A stretch of DNA of 16,361 bases, from the NCBI GenBank assembly GCA_039208045.1, contig JBCCRH010000080.1:1-16361 (forward strand), read 5' to 3'. The DNA is from JBCCRH01 sp039208045 (GTDB lineage: Bacteria > Bacteroidota > Bacteroidia > Chitinophagales > Saprospiraceae). This document shows positions 8,605 to 15,167 of the stretch, piece after piece. Below the pieces are notes generated by a model. The model worked only from the letters and a program-made list of their open reading frames with translations. It ran no database searches and was not told where the DNA came from. Made by a program: the position numbers and the translations under genes. Positions within the stretch are counted from its first letter, which is position 1, and every line of letters begins with the position of its first letter.

Positions 8605-11415
8605 TCACTTCACCACAATATTAATCATCCGTTTTGGCACCACAATAATCCGTTTCACCTCCTTCCCCTCCAACCACTTCTGCACTTCCTCGATACTAGT
8701 AGCCGCTTGCTCAATCTCCTCCTTACTCGCATCTGAAGGAAAGTCTACCACGGCCCGCTTCTTCCCATTAATCGAAATCGGATAACTAATCGCATCCTCC
8801 TTCAAATAGTGCTCCTCAAAGACCGGATAAGTAGCGTGGTGTACACTACCCGCCTCACCCATTTGATGCCACAATTCCTCCGTAACATGTGGAGCAAAAG
8901 ACGCCAATAAGACCACCATTTCCTTTAAGACTGCCTTCTTATTACATTGTAGCTTGCGCAAATCATTAGTTGCTACCATAAAAGCAGCCACACATGTATT
9001 AAAGGAGAAGCGTTCAATATCTTGCGTTACCTTTTTTATCGCCGTATGCAACACCTTCATCTCTTCCTTCGTCCCTTCTTCCTCACTTACATGAAATGCG
9101 TCCTTAGCATTAAAAAACAAATCATAAAAGCGACGCAAAAACTTACTCACCCCATCAATGCCCTTCGTATCCCAAGGCTTCGCCTGCTCAATCGGCCCCA
9201 AGAACATCTCATACATGCGGAAACAATCCGAGCCATAGCGATCCACTACATCATCCGGATTAATGACATTAAACTTCGACTTCGACATCTTACCCACTTC
9301 TGACTTAGTCATAAAACGATCAGAACCCTTGGCAAACACGAACTCCGCTCCCTCATATTCTGACCGCCAAGCTTTAAACTGTGCAATACCCTCTGCCACC
9401 AAGTGCGAATCATCTAACCCATAATTCGTCACATAATCAATATGCACTGGTATTTCTGCAAAAGTGGCCCGATTTGCATCAGTTACCAAGTCCGCACTGT
9501 AGAACTTTTTCTCTTCCTTATGGTAATGAATAAATTCAATCACTCCCTGAATCATCCCCTGGTTAATCAATTTCTTAAACGGCTCCACTGTCGGCACTAA
9601 TCCTTTGTCATACAAAAACTTATGCCAAAAACGCGAATACATTAAGTGCCCTACTGCATGCTCTGTGCCTCCCACATATAAATCCACATCCTGCCAATAA
9701 TTAATTGCTTCCTGGCTCGCAAAGGCATCCGGGTTATTTGCATCCATATAACGCAAAAAGTACCAGCTAGAGCCCGCAAAGCCAGGCATCGTATCCGTTT
9801 CGCGCGTAAAGGCATCCAACTCATTCACCCAGTCTTCTGCCCGCGCCAAAGGCGACTTCCCACCCGAAGCAGGCTTAAAATCCTCCAATTCTGGCAACGT
9901 CAAAGGCAAGTCTGACTCCTCCATCGCTACCGCCACCCCATCAGCATCGTATTTTACAGGGAAAGGCTCCCCCCAATAGCGCTGCCGGCTATAAATCGCA
10001 TCCCGCAACTTATAGTTAATCTTCCGCGTCCCAATTCCCATCTCCTCCATCCGCTCTATAATCGCATCGATCGCCTCCAACACTTGCATGCCATCCAAGA
10101 AATCCGAATTGATCATCGTGCCCACCTTATCCTCAATAGTAGCGCCTGGGTGTGCCGATTTATCGATAATATCAATAATGGGCAAGCCAAATTTTTCCGC
10201 AAAACGACGATCGCGCTCATCATCCGCAGGCACTGCCATAATTGCTCCCGTACCATAATCCTTTAATACATATTCTCCAATCCACACCGGAATCTTATCT
10301 CCATTAAACGGATTAACCGCATACGCTCCCGTAAATGCCCCCGTCACTTCCTTTACCTCCGACATACGCTCCCGCTCCGACCGCGAGTTCACATATTTCA
10401 AATAGTCATCAATGTCGCCCTGCTGCTCTGGCGTCGTAATCTGAGCTACCAAGTCATGCTCCGGCGCCAGTACCATATACGTCGCCCCAAAAATCGTATC
10501 TGGCCGAGTCGTATAAATTTCAATCTTTGCGTTGAACCCCTCCAAATCGAAAAACAACTGCGCTCCCGTCGACCGGCCAATCCAATTCGACTGCATCTTC
10601 TTCATCGCTTCCGACCATTCCAAGCTCTGTAAGTCATTCAACAAACGCTCCGCATAGGCTGTAATTCGTAAAGACCACTGCAACATCGGCCTGCGCTCCA
10701 CCGGAAAGCCTCCACGCTCTGACACCCCATCTTTCACCTCATCATTTGCCAACACGGTCCCCAAGGCCTCACACCAATTCACAAAGGTCTCCTTGCGATA
10801 CGCCAAGCGATAATTCATTAAAATGGTATCCTGCATCTTCGCACTCATCGCCTTCCATTCATCTGCCGAAAACACCGTATCCTGCGTCGTCGCCGCTTTT
10901 ACCGTACCATTCCCCTCCTGCTCAAATCGCGCTACCAACGCCTCAATCGTCATCGCCTTTTCCGCCTCCTGATCGTAATAATGCTCAAACAACTGCAAGA
11001 AAATCCACTGCGTCCACTTATAGTAAGATGGATCTGAGGTCTGCACCTCCCGACTCCAATCAAAGCTAAAACCCAAATTATCCAACTGCTCCCGGTAGCG
11101 ATTAATATTCTTCGCCGTCGAAGCCGCCGGATGCACTCCTGTCTGTATCGCATACTGTTCTGCCGGCAACCCAAAGGCATCATACCCCATCGGATGCAAC
11201 ACATTAAACCCCTTCAACCGCTTATACCGCGCAAAAATATCCGAAGCAATATACCCCAGCGGATGCCCCACATGCAGCCCCGCCCCCGAAGGATACGGAA
11301 ACATATCCAACACATAATACTTCGGCCGATCGCTCTCATTCGATACCTTATACGTCCCCTGCTCTTCCCAATACTTCCTCCATTTTTGCTCAATCGCTCT
11401 TGGATGATAATCCAT
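8605..11415 (-). CDS. leuS: Leucyl-tRNA synthetase
   Basis: This cytoplasmic class Ia enzyme charges tRNA-Leu with leucine using ATP. It is 936 residues and complete. The class I signature HVGH is at about residues 48-51 (PYPSGAGLHVGHPLGY), and KMSKS is at about 708-712 (GKMSKSKFNVINPDD). The CP1 editing domain shows TTRPDTIFGATY near 305 and GTGAIMAVPADDERD near 390-402. Where many homologues have H-D-x-R-D this one has D-D-E-R-D; the editing aspartates remain. The zinc-module cysteines found in other bacteria are absent: the stretch after NWCEALGTVLANDEV reads SERGGFPVERRPMLQWSL, which I recall as usual for Bacteroidota. The C-terminal anticodon-binding domain is present. The start is supported by AGGA on the minus strand (11425-11422), six bases before ATG. 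It probably forms its own transcription unit. Confidence 0.98.
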   Translation of the reverse strand: MDYHPRAIEQKWRKYWEEQGTYKVSNESDRPKYYVLDMFPYPSGAGLHVGHPLGYIASDIFARYKRLKGFNVLHPMGYDAFGLPAEQYAIQTGVHPAASTAKNINRYREQLDNLGFSFDWSREVQTSDPSYYKWTQWIFLQLFEHYYDQEAEKAMTIEALVARFEQEGNGTVKAATTQDTVFSADEWKAMSAKMQDTILMNYRLAYRKETFVNWCEALGTVLANDEVKDGVSERGGFPVERRPMLQWSLRITAYAERLLNDLQSLEWSEAMKKMQSNWIGRSTGAQLFFDLEGFNAKIEIYTTRPDTIFGATYMVLAPEHDLVAQITTPEQQGDIDDYLKYVNSRSERERMSEVKEVTGAFTGAYAVNPFNGDKIPVWIGEYVLKDYGTGAIMAVPADDERDRRFAEKFGLPIIDIIDKSAHPGATIEDKVGTMINSDFLDGMQVLEAIDAIIERMEEMGIGTRKINYKLRDAIYSRQRYWGEPFPVKYDADGVAVAMEESDLPLTLPELEDFKPASGGKSPLARAEDWVNELDAFTRETDTMPGFAGSSWYFLRYMDANNPDAFASQEAINYWQDVDLYVGGTEHAVGHLMYSRFWHKFLYDKGLVPTVEPFKKLINQGMIQGVIEFIHYHKEEKKFYSADLVTDANRATFAEIPVHIDYVTNYGLDDSHLVAEGIAQFKAWRSEYEGAEFVFAKGSDRFMTKSEVGKMSKSKFNVINPDDVVDRYGSDCFRMYEMFLGPIEQAKPWDTKGIDGVSKFLRRFYDLFFNAKDAFHVSEEEGTKEEMKVLHTAIKKVTQDIERFSFNTCVAAFMVATNDLRKLQCNKKAVLKEMVVLLASFAPHVTEELWHQMGEAGSVHHATYPVFEEHYLKEDAISYPISINGKKRAVVDFPSDASKEEIEQAATSIEEVQKWLEGKEVKRIIVVPKRMINIVVK

Positions 11416-11458
11416 AATTTATCCTGATTTTTTCCCTTACTATTCTTTTCTTCTTTTT

Positions 11459-11605
11459 GGCGTGTCTCCATCCGCTGCCTTCCACTTCGCTACAGTCATC
11501 GTATGCAGTCGGGCTATCCGGCACTCTCTCGCCCCGCAGTTAGCCGAGCGTAGCCGAGGATAAACTACGGGCCTCGTTCAAACAACACCTACTATCCCTC
11601 ACGCC
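11459..11605. repeat. 147-bp repeat-like element with inverted ends
   Basis: The element is bounded by GGCGTG (11459-11464) and its reverse complement CACGCC (11600-11605). Inside, GCCCCGCAGTT (11531-11541) pairs imperfectly with AACTACGGGCC (11563-11573), 9 of 11 positions, around a loop holding a direct TAGCCGAG repeat (11541-11548 and 11551-11558). A CGGGCTATCCG block (11510-11520) is mirrored by GGATA (11558-11562) and by a CTATCCC near the right end. There is no convincing ORF. I recall similar CGGGCTATCCG...CTATCCCTCACGCC elements in intergenic regions of many Bacteroidota, so it is probably one copy of a dispersed family. It lies 43 bp upstream of leuS. Confidence 0.55.
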
Positions 11606-11632
11606 CCTGCTTCTCCCCCATACCTCCCGCAA

Positions 11633-11679
11633 AATATTGGATATTACCTGGCTAGTACATCGCTTAAATATCCAATATT
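11633..11679. repeat. Hairpin repeat, copy 1
   Basis: A 13-bp perfect inverted repeat: AATATTGGATATT (11633-11645) and AATATCCAATATT (11667-11679) around a 21-base loop beginning ACCTGGCT and ending GCTTA. It is preceded by TCCCGCAA. The stem is identical in copy 2, while the loop centre differs (AGTACATC here). The stem is AT-rich with no following T-run, so a simple terminator is not the obvious reading. It may be a REP-like or MITE-like element, or a paired protein-binding site. Confidence 0.75.
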
Positions 11680-11705
11680 AGCTCATCCTCCAATCCAAAA
11701 CCCAT

Positions 11706-11736
11706 CACCCTTAAATCCTCAAACCCCTAAACTCTT
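11706..11736. repeat. Repeated tail with CCCCTAAA, copy 1
   Basis: The 26 bases at 11706-11731, starting CACCCTTAAATCC and ending CCCCTAAA, recur exactly at 11812-11837 after the second hairpin. Together with the hairpins they show that a unit of about 106-128 bp is present twice, with a spacer of 26 bases here and 4 bases in copy 2 between hairpin and tail. Confidence 0.75.
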
Positions 11737-11760
11737 AAACCAAAAAATCCGTTCCCGCGA

Positions 11761-11807
11761 AATATTGGATATTACCTGGCTCTTGCTTGGCTTAAATATC
11801 CAATATT
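11761..11807. repeat. Hairpin repeat, copy 2
   Basis: The same 13-bp arms as copy 1, at 11761-11773 and 11795-11807, again with a 21-base loop. Both loops start ACCTGGCT and end GCTTA, but the middle eight bases differ (CTTGCTTG here). The left flank TCCCGCGA matches that of copy 1 except for one base. The offset between copies is exactly 128 bp. A third, degenerate left edge (CCCCGCGAAATTAT, 11899-11912) appears just before the next gene. Confidence 0.75.
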
Positions 11808-11811
11808 GGCC

Positions 11812-11848
11812 CACCCTTAAATCCTCAAACCCCTAAACCCCTAAACTC
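11812..11848. repeat. Repeated tail with CCCCTAAA, copy 2
   Basis: An exact second copy of the 26-base tail (11812-11837), here extended by an additional CCCCTAAA unit, giving tandem AAACCCCTAAACCCCTAAAC. On the minus strand this reads as telomere-like TTTAGGGG runs. The extra unit suggests slippage or unequal recombination in the array. Confidence 0.7.
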
Positions 11849-11849
11849 T

Positions 11850-11902
11850 CCCCCATCCCCCGTCCTCCCCTCCTCCTTCCTTCCCCTCCCCCAAAACTCC
11901 CC
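11850..11902 (-). other. Potential G-quadruplex tract (C-rich on plus strand)
   Basis: On the plus strand there are C-runs at 11850-11854 (5), 11857-11861 (5), 11867-11870 (4), 11883-11886 (4), 11888-11892 (5) and 11899-11902 (4), so the minus strand has six runs of four or five G. The spacers are 2, 5, 12, 1 and 6 bases. This fits a loose G-quadruplex pattern on the minus strand and an i-motif on the plus strand. It ends about 60 bp before the start codon at 11963, so it may lie at or near that gene's promoter. Structure formation is inferred, not shown. Confidence 0.55.
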
Positions 11903-11962
11903 GCGAAATTATGCAAAAAGGGTCATTTCAGCTTATATTTACCCAAAATATCTCAACGTACT

Positions 11963-12427
11963 ATGATTAAAAGTTTGCTCAAACTCGCCGCTGTCCTCGT
12001 CGTAGGAATTTTGCTCTACAACTATTTCATGGGTTCCGAAGCTGAAAAGCAGCAATCCAAGGAAATCTTCCAAAAAGTTAAAGACCTCGGCTCCGATGCT
12101 TGGAACCTCCTGCGCGCTGAAAAAGATAAACTTGATGAAGGTAAATACGATGGAGCACTGGATCAAATTACCGACCTGCTGGATGACCTCAAAGAGAAAG
12201 CAGAAGATATCAAAGACTCCGATCTCATTAAGCGCATCGCTGAGCTAGAAAGTCAGAAAGAGGATTTAGAACGCAAGATGAATGCATCTGAGCGCCCCGG
12301 CAACTACGACCAACAAAGTCGCGCCCTATCTAGCAATGGCAGCGATCCTAATGAAGAAATCAAACGCGATTGGAAAAATCTAATTGAAGAGACCGAAAAA
12401 GTTATGAATGAAATGACGGAAAAGTAA
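11963..12427 (+). CDS. Membrane-anchored acidic coiled-coil protein, unknown function
   Basis: A small 154-residue protein. Residues about 5-23 (LLKLAAVLVVGILLYNYFM) form one N-terminal membrane segment or uncleaved signal anchor. The remainder is hydrophilic, rich in Glu, Asp and Lys, and predicted by eye to be helical and coiled-coil, especially residues 30-110 (KVKDLGSDAWNLL, LLDDLKEKAEDIK, RIAELESQKEDLERKM). There are no cysteines, no catalytic motif and no sorting domain. The likely topology is a soluble helical rod held to the inner membrane. No Shine-Dalgarno sequence precedes the ATG, which is common in Bacteroidota. The gene is flanked upstream by the repeat island and ends 2 bp from the convergent secreted-protein gene. 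I do not recognise a family. Confidence 0.8.
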   Translation: MIKSLLKLAAVLVVGILLYNYFMGSEAEKQQSKEIFQKVKDLGSDAWNLLRAEKDKLDEGKYDGALDQITDLLDDLKEKAEDIKDSDLIKRIAELESQKEDLERKMNASERPGNYDQQSRALSSNGSDPNEEIKRDWKNLIEETEKVMNEMTEK

Positions 12428-12429
12428 GC

Positions 12430-13005
12430 CTACGCCCGCACACACTTCTTTAACGGCCGAATGTTATCAACTAAAATATTTCCCTGGTGGGAAAAGTCAC
12501 TATTCTTGTAGTAGGCTTCAATGACGATATAATTGATGCGTTGCTTGGCTGTAAACTGTTTTTTATACATTCGCCAATCCGCATGTTTAACAAAGTCAGT
12601 TTCGAGCAACAATTGCGCTTTCTGGCACTTTTGTGTACCTCCCCATACACGCAATCGAATCGGCTGATTGTAGCCAGAATAGGTCTTGGAGTGCGCCAAA
12701 TCCAGCGAGAACTCATAGCAGTCCCCCACTTGTACCGGCTGCTTCAGCCGCTGCCCGATGCTTTCCCAGGTACCATCATCGCGCGTAATGAGGCCTACAT
12801 AAGTTTCACCAGTAGAAGACTCCGAATAGACTCCCCAGAAGCCAGGTAAGATGTCAGGTGTGGTACCCAATTCACACGGAAACCAGCCAACCGGTACTGT
12901 GGCATCCTGTGGAGTGCCCTCGAAAGAAGCATTGTCCAGATATATTTGCGCGAAAGCGCCGTAGCTAGCTGTGAGAAAACAAAGGGGCAACAGTATCTTT
13001 TTCAT
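12430..13005 (-). CDS. Small secreted beta-rich protein, possibly galactose-binding-like
   Basis: This is a 191-residue protein. The start at 13005 is preferred because MKKILLPLCFLTASYGAFAQ is a clean signal peptide with cleavage near AFA-Q; an in-frame TTG at 13032 would add nine polar residues before it. The mature part begins IYLDNASFEG and has the pattern of a jelly-roll, galactose-binding-like domain: PVGWFPCELGTTPDILPGFW, a GETYVGL turn, GQRLKQPVQVGDCYEFSLDL, RLRVWGG, and a closing GNILVDNIRPL. Proteins with this pattern are common in Bacteroidota, sometimes fused to OmpA domains, and may bind carbohydrate; that is inference. Four cysteines in the mature part could form disulfides. There is no T9SS sorting domain. 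It is divergent from ftsX, with only 40 bp between start codons. Confidence 0.82.
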   Translation of the reverse strand: MKKILLPLCFLTASYGAFAQIYLDNASFEGTPQDATVPVGWFPCELGTTPDILPGFWGVYSESSTGETYVGLITRDDGTWESIGQRLKQPVQVGDCYEFSLDLAHSKTYSGYNQPIRLRVWGGTQKCQKAQLLLETDFVKHADWRMYKKQFTAKQRINYIVIEAYYKNSDFSHQGNILVDNIRPLKKCVRA

Positions 13006-13016
13006 TGGTTTATTTT

Positions 13017-13024
13017 TAATTTTG
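13017..13024 (+). promoter_or_regulatory. Candidate -7 promoter element for ftsX operon
   Basis: TAATTTTG matches the Bacteroidota sigma-ABfr -7 consensus TAnnTTTG exactly. It lies 21 bp before the ftsX ATG, implying a short leader. No clear TTTG is seen at the expected -33 spacing, so the call rests on one box. It falls in the 40-bp gap shared with the divergent secreted-protein gene. Confidence 0.4.
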
Positions 13025-13045
13025 CCGTTCAATTAGCTTTAGCAC

Positions 13046-13930
13046 ATGGCAGAACAAAGCACGTATGGCAATTCTCGTTTAAAACCAAACTATTTATATT
13101 CCATATTTAGTGTGGCTTTAGTGCTGTTTTTGCTAGGTTTTTTTGGTATGCTCTTGCTACAAGCTCAGAATCTGGTCATATCTCTAAAAGAAGGGATAGA
13201 ATTATTACTAGAAGTAGAAGAAACAGCTGATCAGCAGCAAATTGCGACTATTGAGGAGCGACTCAAAAGTAGCTCTTATACTTTGGCAGAAAGTGTTGAC
13301 TATGTGAGCAAAGAAGAGGCAGCTGAGTTTATGGAGGCACAGCAGGGCTTTGAGGGCGACTTAGTTAAATTAGACCTGCCCAATCCCTATTACAACAGTA
13401 TTACGTTTAGTGTAAAAGCGGCTTATTTGCAAGCAGATAGCCTGAGGTGGATTCGGGAAGAGCTCAGAGCAGATAGTCTGGTACACGATGTGTTTTATCA
13501 GGAAAATATAGTGAATAGCATTGCTGATAATGTTAATCGAGTAGGTTATATCGCGCTGGGCCTGAGCTTATTCTTTCTTTTTGTGGCATTTACGCTAATT
13601 CACAATACCATCCGCTTAGCTTTATATGCCAATCGATTTATTGTCAAGAACATGCAGCTGGTGGGGGCATCGTGGGAGTTTATTAGTCGTCCATATATTC
13701 TTAGAGCGCTATTACATGGACTTATCAGCGGATTAATTGCTATTTTTGCGCTCGTGTTGATAATGGCCTGGATTCAATCGGAATTTCCGGGCTTGGGCCC
13801 TATCCAAGATTATTCATGGATGACGTCCTTATTTATCACCCTGTTGTGCATTGGGATGCTGATCAATGTATTTAGTACCTATTATGTAGTCAACAAATAT
13901 TTGAAGATGCGCCTCGATGATTTGTACTGA
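13046..13930 (+). CDS. ftsX: Cell-division ABC transporter permease FtsX
   Basis: A 294-residue inner-membrane protein. With the ATPase FtsE it forms a complex that senses divisome state and activates peptidoglycan hydrolases. The order is typical: a short cytoplasmic N-terminus, TM1 at about 17-41 (LYSIFSVALVLFLLGFFGML), an extracytoplasmic domain at about 42-160, then TM2 at about 165-187, TM3 at about 220-246 and TM4 at about 258-282. The stretch between TM2 and TM3 (NTIRLALYANRFIVKNMQLVGAS) is the coupling region characteristic of FtsX, and the C-terminus KYLKMRLDDLY is typical of Bacteroidota FtsX. ftsE is not in this window and is probably encoded elsewhere. This is the first gene of a four-gene run. 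Confidence 0.95.
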   Translation: MAEQSTYGNSRLKPNYLYSIFSVALVLFLLGFFGMLLLQAQNLVISLKEGIELLLEVEETADQQQIATIEERLKSSSYTLAESVDYVSKEEAAEFMEAQQGFEGDLVKLDLPNPYYNSITFSVKAAYLQADSLRWIREELRADSLVHDVFYQENIVNSIADNVNRVGYIALGLSLFFLFVAFTLIHNTIRLALYANRFIVKNMQLVGASWEFISRPYILRALLHGLISGLIAIFALVLIMAWIQSEFPGLGPIQDYSWMTSLFITLLCIGMLINVFSTYYVVNKYLKMRLDDLY

Positions 13931-13957
13931 CGCGCATAGAATCATATTAGATTAAAA

Positions 13958-14326
13958 ATGAGTAAACAAAAACCACCCAAGAAGAAGAAAAAGGTTGTTG
14001 TAACGACGGGAAATAAATCAACCACTTCTGGTGCTAAGAAAAAGGTTGTAAGCACAAAGGCTGCTCCCAAAGCAAAAGTTGCTAAGGTGAGCCGTGCTTC
14101 CGCAGTGAAAGAGCAAGAACCACTTCCGATGGGCCGTGATAACTATTTGCTAATGGCCTTGGGCGTTCTTTTTATCGTAATCGGAATGTTCTTGATGGCA
14201 GGAGGTAAAATGCCTAGTCCTGATGTGTGGGATGATTCTATCATTTATAGCTTCCGCAGAACGGTATTGGCTCCTATTTTTATTTTGGCAGGCCTTGGTA
14301 TTGAGATTTACGCCATTTTTAAATAG
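13958..14326 (+). CDS. DUF3098 family membrane protein
   Basis: A 122-residue protein. Residues 1-45 are a lysine-rich, basic, probably disordered cytoplasmic tail (KPPKKKKKVVV, GAKKKVV). Two membrane segments follow, at about 62-84 (NYLLMALGVLFIVIGMFLMAGG) and about 103-121 (VLAPIFILAGLGIEIYAIF), joined by a loop with MPSPDVWDDSIIYSFRR. That loop pattern and the place between ftsX and uppP identify the DUF3098 family, which has no established function. The constant neighbours suggest a role with division or cell-wall lipid recycling, but this is inference. It starts 27 bp after ftsX and ends 3 bp before uppP, so it is almost certainly cotranscribed. Confidence 0.9.
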   Translation: MSKQKPPKKKKKVVVTTGNKSTTSGAKKKVVSTKAAPKAKVAKVSRASAVKEQEPLPMGRDNYLLMALGVLFIVIGMFLMAGGKMPSPDVWDDSIIYSFRRTVLAPIFILAGLGIEIYAIFK

Positions 14327-14329
14327 GAT

Positions 14330-15130
14330 ATGGAAGAGATAATCAGGTCTATTATCCTTGGAGTTATCCAGGGACTTACCGAATTTTTGCCTGTAAGTAG
14401 TAGTGGTCACCTAGAATTAGCTAAGTATTTTTTAGGAGATGACAGCGTTGGAGAAGAGAGCTTACTTATGACTGTTCTCTTGCATGCAGCAACAGCCTTG
14501 AGTACTATCGTCATCTTTTGGAAAGATATAGTAAGTATCCTAAAAGGCCTATTTCAGTTTCGCTGGAATGAAGAGACCGCTTTCGCTGTAAAAATTATCA
14601 TCTCGATGATCCCCGCAGCTTTAGTTGGACTACTCCTTGAGGATCAAATAGAAGCGCTATTCAACCAACAATTATTGCTAGTAGGCCTGATGCTAATTGT
14701 AACTGGATTGCTACTCTTTTTAGCCGATCGTGCAAAGAATACGCTTAAAAAAGTATCCTTTGGGAATGCTTTACTCATTGGTATTGCACAAGCTATTGCT
14801 ATCCTTCCAGGTATTAGCCGCTCTGGTGCGACGATCTCTACTTCTGTGCTTTTAGGAGTCGATCGGGATCGCGCAGCGAGATTTTCTTTCTTAATGGTTG
14901 TTCCGTTAATTCTAGGTAAGATGGCAAAAGATATACTAGATGGAGAATTTAGCATGCAATCCGGTGCGGAAGTTTGGCCCTTATTAGCCGGATTTATAGC
15001 TGCCTTTTTGACGGGTTTACTGGCCTGTACCTGGATGATCCGCTTAGTCAAAAATAGCAAGTTGACCTATTTTTCTGTATATTGTTTTATCGTAGCAGCT
15101 ATTGCCATTGGCGTTTATTATTTCGCTTAG
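14330..15130 (+). CDS. uppP: Undecaprenyl-diphosphate phosphatase (UppP/BacA)
   Basis: This 266-residue integral membrane enzyme removes a phosphate from undecaprenyl diphosphate to regenerate the lipid carrier for peptidoglycan and other glycans; overexpression in other bacteria gives bacitracin resistance. Both family motifs are intact. The (E/Q)-x-x-x-E motif is Q14 to E18, followed by PVSSSGH with H27 (residues 14-27, QGLTEFLPVSSSGH). PGISRSGATIS carries the catalytic arginine at residue 164. Several hydrophobic segments cover most of the protein and the length is normal for the family. It starts 3 bp after the DUF3098 stop, so translational coupling is likely. The AGGA overlapping that stop is too close to the ATG to be a good Shine-Dalgarno site. 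Confidence 0.97.
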   Translation: MEEIIRSIILGVIQGLTEFLPVSSSGHLELAKYFLGDDSVGEESLLMTVLLHAATALSTIVIFWKDIVSILKGLFQFRWNEETAFAVKIIISMIPAALVGLLLEDQIEALFNQQLLLVGLMLIVTGLLLFLADRAKNTLKKVSFGNALLIGIAQAIAILPGISRSGATISTSVLLGVDRDRAARFSFLMVVPLILGKMAKDILDGEFSMQSGAEVWPLLAGFIAAFLTGLLACTWMIRLVKNSKLTYFSVYCFIVAAIAIGVYYFA

Positions 15131-15167
15131 CATGGCTGTAATAAGATTGTAGCAAAATAACATTTCA

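Noticed and set aside
9022..11427. Plus-strand open frames antisense to leuS
   Set aside because: They show no domains and have biased composition (His, Ile, Pro, Arg) typical of antisense frames.
11459..11605. Integron attC site
   Set aside because: The ends GGCGTG/CACGCC lack the RYYYAAC/GTTRRRY core pair and there is no integrase or cassette array.
11626..11848. CRISPR array
   Set aside because: Only two copies, long palindromic units, no regular spacers and no cas genes.
13006..13032. TTG start adding nine residues to the small secreted protein
   Set aside because: The ATG at 13005 opens a clean signal peptide directly; the extension is polar.
14325..14328. AGGA overlapping the DUF3098 stop as the uppP ribosome site
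   Set aside because: Only one base separates it from ATG, too close for normal pairing.
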